A stretch of DNA of 64,000 nucleotides. Origin: JAVJUV01 sp047314965 (GTDB lineage: Bacteria; Pseudomonadota; Alphaproteobacteria; Rhodobacterales; Rhodobacteraceae). Made by a program: the position numbers and the translations under genes. The notes below the pieces were generated by a model. It did not search any database, was not told where the DNA came from, and saw nothing but the letters and a program-made list of their open reading frames with translations. Each line of letters opens with the position of its first letter. Position 1 is the first letter of the stretch. The stretch covers positions 62,001 to 126,000 of the forward strand of contig NZ_JBLBVK010000057.1 of NCBI RefSeq assembly GCF_047314965.1, read 5' to 3'. This document shows positions 7,468-15,500 of this stretch, in pieces.

Positions 7468-8904
7468 ATGCCAAAGCGATTGCTGCTCGTGGATCCGATC
7501 CCGACCCACAGGATTCGCCTTAAGGCCGTTCTGCGCGCAGCGCAGTACGACATTACTTCGGTGGATCGCATCGCATGTGTAAGCGGTGCGATAGCCGCTT
7601 CACCTGTTGATCTGATTTTGCTCAACACTTCGGGAACGGACCCGGCACAGGCGATGTCGCGCCTTACCAAAGCCACTGGTCCGTCAGGAGTTCCCGTTCT
7701 TTGCCGCGATGACGAAGCGGGTCCGCTCAGGCGGATGCAGGCGCTTGCGACGGGCGCTTGCGACATGGTCGCGACGCGTGTGCCGGAAACCCTGCTGCTT
7801 GCACGGTTGCGAGGGATTCTGCGTGATGCCGAAGCCATTGGAGAACTGGAGCGCCGCAGGGTTGCGGCTGCATCGTTTGGTTTCAGGGAGCAAGCGGCCC
7901 GGTTCGGCACTGTAGGACGTATTGTTTGCGTGACGCTCGGGAGCCCATCTCTGGCGCTACAGGAGGATCTTCGGTCCGTTTCCCACACAATGACAGGATT
8001 GACCCGGGATGAGTTGCTCCGCGACGAGGGCATTCGGTCGACCCCTGACGCCGTACTGCTTGAGGTCGGCGCAGAGGCCGCCGACCAGTTGGATGCTGTG
8101 CTCCCCGAGATTCGCGCAAGAAGCCACCTTCGCGACGCGTCCGTCATAGTAATCCATCCCATGGGCGCTCACGATCTTGCCGTGCGGGCGCTTAACCTGG
8201 GCGCTTCCGAGATCGCGGAGGTGGGTTCGTCGGGCCTTGAGCTCGGGCATCGGATCGAGACCATGCTGTCCCGCAAGCGAGTCCGGGACTCCCTTCGGCG
8301 TAGCACGGAAGAGAGTTTCCGGCTGGCGACGACCGACCCTCTCACAGGCTTGTTCAACAGGCGTTATGCTGAAGTCTATCTCTCTGATGCGCTCTTGCGA
8401 GCAAAAGAAACAGGGCGCCCCCTGACCGTGATGATGGTCGATATCGATCACTTCAAGTCTGTCAACGACACCTATGGTCATGCGTCGGGAGACGCGGTGT
8501 TGCTCGCAGTCGCATCTCGTATCCGAGACAATCTCCGTGCCATGGACCTTGTGTCGAGGCATGGTGGAGAAGAATTCCTTGTCATCCTTCCCGATATCGC
8601 AGGACATGAGTCGGAACTGGCGGCAGAGCGACTGCGCGATAGCATTTCCAGTGTGCCGATCTTGCTTCCGGACGGCACACCGTTGACAGCAACCATTAGC
8701 ATTGGTGTGGCTGTCTCACAGGCATCTTGGCTTCAATCGGAAAGCTCGAAGGCAAGTTCGTCTGTGGATTATGCAGCGGCGGAGCACCAAGCAGGGTCGC
8801 TTATGGATGAGTTGATATCTTGCGCCGACGCAGCGCTTTATGCCGCCAAAAATGGCGGCAGGAACCGTGTATCGATCAGTCGGAGGGCCGCTTCAGCCGC
8901 CTGA
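7468..8904 (+). CDS. PleD-like diguanylate cyclase with degenerate receiver
   Basis: A 478-residue protein with PleD architecture: two receiver-like domains (about 1-120 and 150-270) and a C-terminal GGDEF domain. The active site HGGEEF is intact at 366-370, and RAMD at 357-360 is the product-inhibition I-site, so it should make cyclic di-GMP and be feedback controlled. In the first receiver the position equivalent to the phosphoacceptor Asp is Asn53 (LLNTSG), only one acidic residue remains in LLLVDP, and the KP motif is missing. Phosphorylation control as in Caulobacter PleD is thus unlikely. GGTGA precedes the ATG. Confidence 0.88.
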   Translation: MPKRLLLVDPIPTHRIRLKAVLRAAQYDITSVDRIACVSGAIAASPVDLILLNTSGTDPAQAMSRLTKATGPSGVPVLCRDDEAGPLRRMQALATGACDMVATRVPETLLLARLRGILRDAEAIGELERRRVAAASFGFREQAARFGTVGRIVCVTLGSPSLALQEDLRSVSHTMTGLTRDELLRDEGIRSTPDAVLLEVGAEAADQLDAVLPEIRARSHLRDASVIVIHPMGAHDLAVRALNLGASEIAEVGSSGLELGHRIETMLSRKRVRDSLRRSTEESFRLATTDPLTGLFNRRYAEVYLSDALLRAKETGRPLTVMMVDIDHFKSVNDTYGHASGDAVLLAVASRIRDNLRAMDLVSRHGGEEFLVILPDIAGHESELAAERLRDSISSVPILLPDGTPLTATISIGVAVSQASWLQSESSKASSSVDYAAAEHQAGSLMDELISCADAALYAAKNGGRNRVSISRRAASAA

Positions 8905-9358
8905 ACGATTGTTCCAGCGCATCGGCGTAGGCGTTTCGCTCGCTCACGGACATGGCCTCAAGGCGTTCCAGAAGCAGTCGTTCGCCTATTTCCTGCCGGT
9001 TGACCGCAACGTTTCGTTGTTCCTTCAGGAGTTCGGCGACGGTCTTTGGATCGTAGGGCTCCATACGAAGCGCAGATAGAAATGCCTCGAAGCGGGCTCG
9101 CAGGCTTTCCCGGCTTTCCCGAATTTGCGGCGCGTCGCGTACGATCTCCCTAAGCATTGCCCGACGCTGTTCATCGGGAAGCGCCCTCAGGAACGGCTCT
9201 CCAACGAGGCCTCGCGCCGACGCGAATTCCGAACGCTTTGGTCCGCCGGGGGATGCGAGCCACCCGACAACCATTCCGGCAATCAGAAGATTCAGCGCCA
9301 AGGATATGAACAGCAGCGGGTAAAGCCAGCGGCGCGGTTTCTTTTCATTCTCTGCCAT
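8876..9358 (-). CDS. Periplasmic heavy-metal sensor / Spy-CpxP-like protein
   Basis: A 160-residue protein with a basic N-terminus, one membrane anchor at about residues 12-34 and a helical periplasmic domain. The LPDEQRRAMLREIVRDAP segment and later QEIGERLLLERLEAMS recall the LTxxQ helices of CpxP/Spy/CnrX-type sensors. It is the last gene of the operon EF-hand protein, sigma factor, putative anti-sigma protein, sensor, which suggests a role in sensing envelope metals or stress for that sigma factor. Its 3' end overlaps the diguanylate cyclase gene by 29 bp tail to tail. Confidence 0.75.
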   Translation of the reverse strand: MAENEKKPRRWLYPLLFISLALNLLIAGMVVGWLASPGGPKRSEFASARGLVGEPFLRALPDEQRRAMLREIVRDAPQIRESRESLRARFEAFLSALRMEPYDPKTVAELLKEQRNVAVNRQEIGERLLLERLEAMSVSERNAYADALEQSFRRLKRPSD

Positions 9359-9367
9359 CGAGCTTCC

Positions 9368-9727
9368 TCAGTAGTCCAGTGCCATCAGATCGGCGGATGG
9401 CAGGAACGCCCCTATGCCTATTGCTTCCGTGGTGTCATAGCCTGCGGCCAGTGTGTTCAAGGTTTCGGGCATAACGAACCCGATCCATACGCCGAGTGCC
9501 GCCGCTCCGGTCAGTCCGGAGGCCGCGAAAAACATCTTGAAGCCTTCGAACAGGCCAGTTGCCGCCCCTGTACGTCTCGGTGTCGAAGCGGCCTGAGGGA
9601 CCATGGCCTCCATGTCCGCGGCCAAGCGTTCCATGAACACCGGGTCGGCAACGGGTGCGGCCAGTTTTGCAGCTCCGAACAGCGCGTCGAGAGCTTTTTC
9701 CTCGGCCTTCATTTCATGTTCAGCCAT
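9368..9727 (-). CDS. Putative anti-sigma factor, one membrane segment
   Basis: A 119-residue protein with a cytosolic N-terminal half containing EEKALDALFGAAK and a membrane segment at about residues 70-92 (GAAALGVWIGFVM), then a short outer tail. No family motif such as a zinc-binding ZAS domain is visible. Its start overlaps the sigma-factor gene by 8 bp, and small single-helix proteins coupled to an ECF sigma gene are usually its anti-sigma factor. The assignment rests on that position. Confidence 0.6.
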   Translation of the reverse strand: MAEHEMKAEEKALDALFGAAKLAAPVADPVFMERLAADMEAMVPQAASTPRRTGAATGLFEGFKMFFAASGLTGAAALGVWIGFVMPETLNTLAAGYDTTEAIGIGAFLPSADLMALDY

Positions 9728-10319
9728 CGCCGTATCCCAATTCTTCCTTGCGCCCGGCCAGTGCAGCCGTCAGTGCGCGTTTCCCCCGGGCCGTCAGACT
9801 CTCCACAGCCTCGACGCCGATGTCCATGATCGCAGCAATCTCGGGGTTGGACAGGCCCTCGAGATGTCTCAACACGACCGCCTGCCTTTGGCGGTCGGGC
9901 AATATTTCCAAGGCACGATCCAGAGCAGCGGATCGTTCGGTCTCGGTCATCTGCTCGACTGCACTTGCAATAGTCGAGGCTGGCTCCGCAATTCCATCAA
10001 TTCCAACTTGCGGTCGATGGACCCGGGACCGGAGCCTGTCGGTGCAGAGATTAACCGCGACCCTGTACGCCCAGGTCGAAACCTGTGCTTCTCCTTGCCG
10101 CCAGTCCGGAGCCATCTTCCAGAGACGCAGCATTGTTTCCTGTACGACGTCCTCGGCTTCTGTTCGGTCTGCAAGCACTCTGGCCGCGTGCGAGAACAGC
10201 TTTGGCGCCAGCCGATCAAGCAATGTTCGTCCGGCAGCACGATCGCCGTTGGCGAAAGCCACAAGCAGCGCCTCATCGGGCGCGTCTTCAAATGCTGACG
10301 CCACGTTTCGCTGGTCCAT
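9720..10319 (-). CDS. ECF-type RNA polymerase sigma factor
   Basis: A 199-residue sigma70-family factor with only regions 2 and 4. Region 2 shows EDVVQETMLRLWK and the core-binding helix before it. Region 4 shows LPDRQRQAVVLRHLEGLSNPEIA followed by a recognition helix (GVEAVESLTARGKRAL). It would direct polymerase to a small regulon, probably concerning metal or envelope stress given the membrane sensor in the same operon. Its gene is coupled to the next by an 8-bp overlap. A hairpin lies between it and the upstream EF-hand gene. Confidence 0.9.
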   Translation of the reverse strand: MDQRNVASAFEDAPDEALLVAFANGDRAAGRTLLDRLAPKLFSHAARVLADRTEAEDVVQETMLRLWKMAPDWRQGEAQVSTWAYRVAVNLCTDRLRSRVHRPQVGIDGIAEPASTIASAVEQMTETERSAALDRALEILPDRQRQAVVLRHLEGLSNPEIAAIMDIGVEAVESLTARGKRALTAALAGRKEELGYGDG

Positions 10320-10333
10320 TGCGTTACCGGCTT

Positions 10334-10366
10334 AGCGCCGGACCGCCACTGGGGCAATCCGGCGCT
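10334..10366 (-). promoter_or_regulatory. Hairpin between the EF-hand and sigma-factor genes
   Basis: Arms AGCGCCGGA (10334-10342) and TCCGGCGCT (10358-10366) pair perfectly around a 15-base loop in the 55-bp gap. Without a T run it is not a classical terminator. It may attenuate or protect the transcript between the EF-hand gene and the sigma gene. Confidence 0.4.
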
Positions 10367-10374
10367 TGTCGGAC

Positions 10375-10881
10375 TCAGTTGTTGCCTCGACCCCATCCGC
10401 GACCTTCTTCCCGGCCTTTTCCGTCGCGGAACTTGCCACGACGCTCGGCCATCTGTTGCTTAGCCGCTTCGAACTCTTCGGCGCTAACGCCACCCGAGTT
10501 GTCGGTGTCGAAGCGAGACAGCATCCGTTCACCCGGCTGGCGCCCCATACGGCTTTCCAGAACGTCGCGGCTCAGAACGCCGTCTCCGTCAGCATCAAGT
10601 CGCGCAAACATTTCGTCAGCGCGTTCGGCAGCGCGAGCCTGCGCATGCGCCCTGAACTCCTCGGCCGTGACCGAACCGTCACCGTCGGCATCGAACTGCG
10701 CAAATCTCTGTTCCTTCAGCGCCTCGAGGTCTTCAAGTGTGATCTCTCCCGAACCGTCCGCGTCGAGTGCTTCAAAAGTCATTCCTTCGCCGCGCATGCC
10801 GCGATCCTGTGCCTCGGCAACGCCGACACCTGCGGTGATTGCCAGCGTGGCCACCAGAATTTTAAGGGTTGAGTTGTCCAT
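10375..10881 (-). CDS. Exported EF-hand calcium-binding protein
   Basis: A 168-residue protein with a signal peptide (cleavage likely after GVAEA, residue 24) and four EF-hand loops: DADGSGEIT, DADGDGSVT, DADGDGVLS and DTDNSGGVS. It ends with an Arg/Gly-rich tail. It should bind calcium in the periplasm as a sensor or buffer. It heads the minus-strand group leading into the ECF sigma factor, its putative anti-sigma protein and a metal-sensor-like protein, 55 bp away. AGGAGA precedes the ATG. Confidence 0.85.
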   Translation of the reverse strand: MDNSTLKILVATLAITAGVGVAEAQDRGMRGEGMTFEALDADGSGEITLEDLEALKEQRFAQFDADGDGSVTAEEFRAHAQARAAERADEMFARLDADGDGVLSRDVLESRMGRQPGERMLSRFDTDNSGGVSAEEFEAAKQQMAERRGKFRDGKGREEGRGWGRGNN

Positions 10882-10958
10882 CTCTGAGGTCTCCTTGCCA
10901 TCATGAATACCCTTTCAACGGCGAACCGCCGGGTTTCCGTCGCAAGAAGTGAAAAAAA

Positions 10959-12092
10959 TTAGTGAGGCATCGGATTGGTGGCCTGGGTATAGGGCCTCCA
11001 GTCCGCGATCTCGGGGTAAAACTGGGCTCGCCATTGGCGGACCCTGGGATTCATCTTGCGCCGCCAAAGCGGAGGGATCATGGCAAGTGTGGTCATTGCC
11101 GGATAGCCGTGAGGCAATTGCGGTGCGTCGTCCTCGGAATAAGTCTGAAGAAGCGGAAACCGCCGGTTCGGATTGTAGTGGTGATCGGAGTGGCGCTGAA
11201 GATTGATGAGGAGCCGATTTGACGCCATATGGGCAGCGTTCCAGCTGTGATGCGGCTTCTGTGGTTCGTACTTTCCGTCGCCAAGATGTTTTCTGGTCAG
11301 CCCGTAGTGCTCGACATAATTGACCAGTTCCAGCTGCCAGACTGCCACGAAAGCCTGGAACAGAAACAGAAGCAGACCCATCCATCCGCCGACGACAAGC
11401 GCCAGGAGCAGCCAGCTCAGATCGAGCCAGACATACCGCCAGAAGGGATTGGATCGGTCCCACACCGGAAGACCCTTGCGGGCAAGCATGGCCTTTTCGG
11501 CATTCCATGACGATACAAGGCTTTGCGCCAAGACGCGCGGGAAGAACCAGTAAAACGACTCGTTGTACCTTGCTGTAACCGCATCGCGCGGCGTTGCCAC
11601 ATATCGGTGATGCACGAGAAGATGTTCCGAACGGAAATGACCATAGAGTGCCATTGTCATCAGAAGATCGCCCAGCCAACGCTCGAGCCGGTTCTTCTGA
11701 TGCAACAACTCATGTGCGTAGACGATTCCGATTGTGCCCGAGAGAACGCCGACGCCAAATGCGACGCCGAACATCTCAAATGTCGAAAGGTAATCGGACC
11801 GGACCATGTAGCCGATGGTGCCGAAGACCGTCAGAAATTGTACCGGAGCCCAGACAACCGTGGCCATCCTGTGCCAGAACAGGGCGCCGTCGTCGGCGTT
11901 GATGTCAGCGTTGTTCAGATCCAGCCCGTACAAACGATCGAGGATGGAAAAAAGCGCCCAGGTTGCAAGAGGGACCAGCGCAATCGCAAAGCTTCCATAG
12001 ATCGCAGCGATCCACGCAAACGGAACCAAGGCCAGCGAGACCCAGAAGGGCAGCGCATTCGGCACTCCATAGCTCCGGTCAGTCCCGGACAT
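10959..12092 (-). CDS. alkB: AlkB-type membrane alkane 1-monooxygenase
   Basis: Integral-membrane diiron hydroxylase of 377 residues that oxidises terminal methyl groups of medium-chain alkanes or related fatty compounds. It has about six membrane segments and all histidine boxes: HELLHQ at 127-132, HFRSEHLLVHH ending at 162, NYVEHYG around 261 and LQRHSDHH at 298-305. NYVEHYG is characteristic of AlkB against the wider desaturase superfamily. It would need rubredoxin and rubredoxin reductase, neither of which is in the window. It ends 77 bp after the EF-hand start and is 29 bp from mutY on the same strand. Confidence 0.9.
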   Translation of the reverse strand: MSGTDRSYGVPNALPFWVSLALVPFAWIAAIYGSFAIALVPLATWALFSILDRLYGLDLNNADINADDGALFWHRMATVVWAPVQFLTVFGTIGYMVRSDYLSTFEMFGVAFGVGVLSGTIGIVYAHELLHQKNRLERWLGDLLMTMALYGHFRSEHLLVHHRYVATPRDAVTARYNESFYWFFPRVLAQSLVSSWNAEKAMLARKGLPVWDRSNPFWRYVWLDLSWLLLALVVGGWMGLLLFLFQAFVAVWQLELVNYVEHYGLTRKHLGDGKYEPQKPHHSWNAAHMASNRLLINLQRHSDHHYNPNRRFPLLQTYSEDDAPQLPHGYPAMTTLAMIPPLWRRKMNPRVRQWRAQFYPEIADWRPYTQATNPMPH

Positions 12093-12121
12093 CCCCGATC
12101 CCTATTCCGACGTTTCTGGTT

Positions 12122-13207
12122 TTATAGCCGTTGTGTTGATGACCGTTCAACAAGTCGTCCGTCAGTGACTACCATTTCATATACCTTTCGCATGACGGTT
12201 GGCAGCGCGGACGGACGGAATTCGGCAGAAGGAACGAAAGTGCCACGAGTAGTCCCGGTGTCCACCGGTGTGCAGGCCAACCTCAGGGCAAGACGCAGAT
12301 GGAAATGGGTGAAGGTATGCCGAACCTCAACTCCCGGATCTGTCCACTCAGCGCTGATGGGGGGCGATTCCTCTGGAAGCTTCTCTTCCCAATCGGTCCC
12401 CGGCCAGCCCAACATGCCACCAAGCAAGCCGGTTTCCGGTCGGGTTTCGAGGAGCCAGGCGCCATCATCCCTTCGAGCGACATACACCAGCCCCAGCCGA
12501 ACCGGTTTGGCTTTCTTCGGTGTTTTCTTTGGCAACTCCTTTGCGGTGCCCAGCATTCGCGCAGCGCAACACCGCATCCATGGACAAATCCCGCAAGCCG
12601 GAGATCGGGTTGTGCAGATCGTTGCGCCAAGGTCCATGACCGCTTGAGCATAGTCTCCCGGCCGGTCGCCTGGGGTCAGCGCCTCCGCAAGTCGTGTGAG
12701 TTCGGGTTTCGCCGATGGCAATGGCGTTTCTACCGCGTGGATGCGGGCCATGACGCGTTCAACGTTGCCGTCGACGACCGTGGCGGGCTCGTCGAAGGCA
12801 ATGGCCGCGATGGCAGAGGCGGTGTAGGGGCCGATTCCCGGAAGTTTCATAAGTTCGTCACGTGTTTCCGGAAACCGGCCGCCATGTTCCTGGGCGACGA
12901 CGCGTGCACATTTGAGAAGGTTGCGGGCCCGCGCGTAATAACCAAGCCCGGCCCATTCGGCCATTACGGTGGAATCTTCGGCGGCGGCCAAAGAGTTGAC
13001 GGTCGGCCAAAGCTCCGTGAACTTCATGAAGTAGGCGCGGACAGCTGCAACCGTTGTCTGTTGAAGCATGACTTCGGAGAGCCAGACGCGGTAGGGATCG
13101 GGCCGCATTCCTCCACTGCGATCTCGCGGACTGATGCGCCACGGCATCGTGCGCGCATTCGCATCGTACCAGTCCAGAAGCGTCCGGGCGCTTGGTGCGT
13201 CACGCAA
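12122..13207 (-). CDS. mutY: A/G-specific adenine DNA glycosylase
   Basis: Removes adenine mispaired with 8-oxoguanine. The 361-residue protein has the helix-hairpin-helix LPGIGPYTASAIAA, catalytic Glu in SEVMLQQT and Asp in VVDGNVERV. The 4Fe-4S loop has spacing C-x6-C-x2-C-x5-C (CTTRSPACGICPWMRCC), and the NUDIX-like C-terminal domain that reads 8-oxoG is present. The start is TTG at 13207, eight bases after GGAGAG; no ATG is available before conserved residues. It is divergent from the DUF721 gene, and the mutY-DUF721-dsbA order is common in Rhodobacterales. Confidence 0.94.
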   Translation of the reverse strand: MRDAPSARTLLDWYDANARTMPWRISPRDRSGGMRPDPYRVWLSEVMLQQTTVAAVRAYFMKFTELWPTVNSLAAAEDSTVMAEWAGLGYYARARNLLKCARVVAQEHGGRFPETRDELMKLPGIGPYTASAIAAIAFDEPATVVDGNVERVMARIHAVETPLPSAKPELTRLAEALTPGDRPGDYAQAVMDLGATICTTRSPACGICPWMRCCAARMLGTAKELPKKTPKKAKPVRLGLVYVARRDDGAWLLETRPETGLLGGMLGWPGTDWEEKLPEESPPISAEWTDPGVEVRHTFTHFHLRLALRLACTPVDTGTTRGTFVPSAEFRPSALPTVMRKVYEMVVTDGRLVERSSTQRL

Positions 13208-13293
13208 TGTTTATCTCTCCAGATCGGGCTTTCTGCTGGCGAAAGTGTCAGCGATGCCTAAAATGTGGGGGAGAGCTACGACAAGGCAAGGCA

Positions 13294-13815
13294 ATGTCGG
13301 ACATTGCGTCCCAGCATGGGGCAAAACGAAGGAAAAAGGGTTTCGAACGCGCCTCCAGTCTCGTCGCGGGACGGGTCAGGTCTGCGGGAGAGGCGAGAGG
13401 ATTCGCCGTCACCCGGCTTCTGACGCATTGGCCCGACATCGTCGGCCCGGATATCGCTGCTGCAGCCCGTCCTGTCGAGGTGAGCTACGGACGCGGCTTT
13501 GGCGCTACGCTCACCCTTTTGACAACGGGTGCTCAGGCACCAATGCTTGAGATGCAAAAGGAGACGATCCGCGAAAAGGTGAATGCGTGCTATGGCTATG
13601 CCGCCATTCAAAGAGTTCGCCTTACGCAGACTGCGGCCACCGGTTTTGCTGAGGGTAAGGCGCAGTTCGACGGATACAGGCTCGAAAATGACGAGACTAT
13701 CGAGCGTGAGGTGCCCCTATCCGTGCAGTCGGCGGCAAGTGGCGTAGAAGATAACAATCTTCGAATGGCGCTTGAACGTCTTGGGGCCAACGTCCTATCT
13801 CGAAAGAAACAGTAA
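13294..13815 (+). CDS. DUF721 (DciA-like) protein
   Basis: A 173-residue protein of the DUF721 family, which includes DciA, the helicase-loading factor that recruits DnaB in bacteria without DnaC. The family core is seen in WPDIVGPDIAAAARPVEV and the following beta strands ending in ALERLGANVL. The ATG at 13294 gives the usual family N-terminus; the longer frame upstream has Cys-rich noise. It lies 15 bp before the DsbA-like gene on the same strand. Whether this particular paralogue loads the helicase is not shown by the sequence. Confidence 0.78.
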   Translation: MSDIASQHGAKRRKKGFERASSLVAGRVRSAGEARGFAVTRLLTHWPDIVGPDIAAAARPVEVSYGRGFGATLTLLTTGAQAPMLEMQKETIREKVNACYGYAAIQRVRLTQTAATGFAEGKAQFDGYRLENDETIEREVPLSVQSAASGVEDNNLRMALERLGANVLSRKKQ

Positions 13816-13830
13816 AAAAGGTTTCTGCTG

Positions 13831-14505
13831 ATGAACCGTAGATTTTCCATCCTCGCGGCTTTCGCCGTTATCCTGGCCGCAAGCGCTTTCTTCTTCGGGA
13901 GCCGTCCGGCAGACCCGATCGGAGCTGCTTTTGCGCAGGACAACGCTTCCGCTGCCGAAATCGATACATCGATGATCCAGGAGATGTCGCTGGGCAATCC
14001 CGATGCTGCTGTGACAGTCATCGAGTATGCGTCCTTTACTTGTCCGCATTGCGCGCGTTTCCACACGGAAGTTTTCAAGCAACTCAAGGCGGATTTCATC
14101 GATACCGGAAAGATCAATTTCGTTTATCGCGAGGTTTATTTCGACCGCTTCGGCCTTTGGGCCGCCATCGTCGCGCGTTGCGGAGAAGGTGCCGAAAACC
14201 GTTTCTTCGGCATTGCCGACATGGTGTACGAGCAGCAGGGAACATGGGCCCGCCAGGAAAACCCTGCAGACATCGTCGAAAGCCTGCGCAAGATCGGCAA
14301 GACGGCGGGTCTAACCGATGCGCAGCTCGACCAATGCTTCACCGACGGCGATACGGCTCAGGCGATGTACGCCAGGTGGCTTCAGCAGTCTGAAGAGGAC
14401 GACATCACTTCGACCCCCAGCTTCATCATCAACGGCAAGAAATATGCGAATATGCCCTATGACGAGATGAAGTCAGTCATCGAAGCTGCGCTGGGCGAGG
14501 GTTAA
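13831..14505 (+). CDS. DsbA family thiol:disulfide oxidoreductase
   Basis: Periplasmic thioredoxin-fold protein of 224 residues. An N-terminal signal or anchor (about 7-37, ending AAFAQ) is followed by the thioredoxin domain with redox site CPHC (71-74) and cis-Pro in TSTPSF, with the helical insertion of DsbA between them. It should oxidise or isomerise cysteines in exported proteins. Stand-alone DsbA proteins of this BdbD-like type are common in alphaproteobacteria. It is 15 bp downstream of the DUF721 gene and convergent with lpxK. Confidence 0.88.
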   Translation: MNRRFSILAAFAVILAASAFFFGSRPADPIGAAFAQDNASAAEIDTSMIQEMSLGNPDAAVTVIEYASFTCPHCARFHTEVFKQLKADFIDTGKINFVYREVYFDRFGLWAAIVARCGEGAENRFFGIADMVYEQQGTWARQENPADIVESLRKIGKTAGLTDAQLDQCFTDGDTAQAMYARWLQQSEEDDITSTPSFIINGKKYANMPYDEMKSVIEAALGEG

Positions 14506-14513
14506 CGCAGGCG

Positions 14514-15500
14514 CTAGAGACCTGCCCGTTTAAGCGCAATATCCAGTGCCTCGGCGTTGGTGAATTCAAGGCGAACGGGCAGGGTCAACACTTTTGGGCG
14601 GAAGGTCTTGGGCAGACGCACCGCGTCTTTTTCTGTGGTGACAAGTTGAGCGGAAAGTGCCGCTGCTTCGATTTCCAGACGTTTCATCAGGGCCTCCGTC
14701 AACGGCTGATGGTCGGTGAGAGCTTCGGCGCGGATCAATTCCGCGCCTAGATCCCGCAACGTCCAGAAGAACTTTTCGGGATGGCCTATTCCTGCAAACG
14801 CCAGAACACGCAGGCCAGCCCAGTCCATGCCGGTTTGTAGAGGCTTCAGTTGGGCGGTTGCCCGTGGGACCATCAGGTCACCGTGCCAGGTCTTGGAGAA
14901 ATGGCCCTGTGCCGTGGGGTCGCCGATCGAAATCAGAAGGTCGGCGCGGGACAATCCTTCCGGCACGGGTTCGCGCAGTGGTCCGGCCGGCAGTACCCGA
15001 CCGTTCCCGAAACCCCTTGCGGCGTCGACCACGACAATACTGAGGGTCTTTGCGACCGAAGGGTTCTGAAATCCGTCGTCCATCAGGATGACTTCGGCAC
15101 CGGCTGTCTCGGCCGCGGCGACGCCCGCGGCACGGTCCTTTGCCACCCAGGTTGGCGCAAAAGCGGAGATCAGCAGAGGCTCGTCGCCGACTTCCTCGGC
15201 TGTGTGCCTTCGTTCATCGACCTGAAGCGGACCGGCTGCACTCCCGCCGTAACCCCTTGACACAACATGGACCTGATGCCCCTTCAGGCGCTCGATCAAG
15301 GCAATGACAGTTGGTGTCTTGCCTGTTCCGCCGACGTTCAAGTTGCCAACGCAGATGACCGGAACGTGGGGCGCAAAAGCCGGCGGCTGCGTAACTCGCC
15401 GACGTGTGCCGGCGGCGTAGAGGGCGCCAAGCGGCGACAACAGCCGCGCCTGCCAGCCGGGATCGCCCGGTGGATTGCTCCAGAATCGTGGAGGCCTCAT
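14514..15500 (-). CDS. lpxK: Tetraacyldisaccharide 4'-kinase
   Basis: Phosphorylates the 4' position of the lipid A precursor at the inner membrane. The 328-residue product carries the Walker A-type GNLNVGGTGKTP (about 50-61), SRGYGG, DEPLL, the acidic MDDGFQ motif and GIGHPEKFF. Residues at the N-terminus (MRPPRFW, then WQARLLSPLGALYA) match LpxK membrane-anchor starts, which is why ATG 15500 is chosen over the longer frame. It overlaps the WaaA-like gene by 4 bp, forming a lipopolysaccharide operon with DUF4170. Confidence 0.93.
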   Translation of the reverse strand: MRPPRFWSNPPGDPGWQARLLSPLGALYAAGTRRRVTQPPAFAPHVPVICVGNLNVGGTGKTPTVIALIERLKGHQVHVVSRGYGGSAAGPLQVDERRHTAEEVGDEPLLISAFAPTWVAKDRAAGVAAAETAGAEVILMDDGFQNPSVAKTLSIVVVDAARGFGNGRVLPAGPLREPVPEGLSRADLLISIGDPTAQGHFSKTWHGDLMVPRATAQLKPLQTGMDWAGLRVLAFAGIGHPEKFFWTLRDLGAELIRAEALTDHQPLTEALMKRLEIEAAALSAQLVTTEKDAVRLPKTFRPKVLTLPVRLEFTNAEALDIALKRAGL

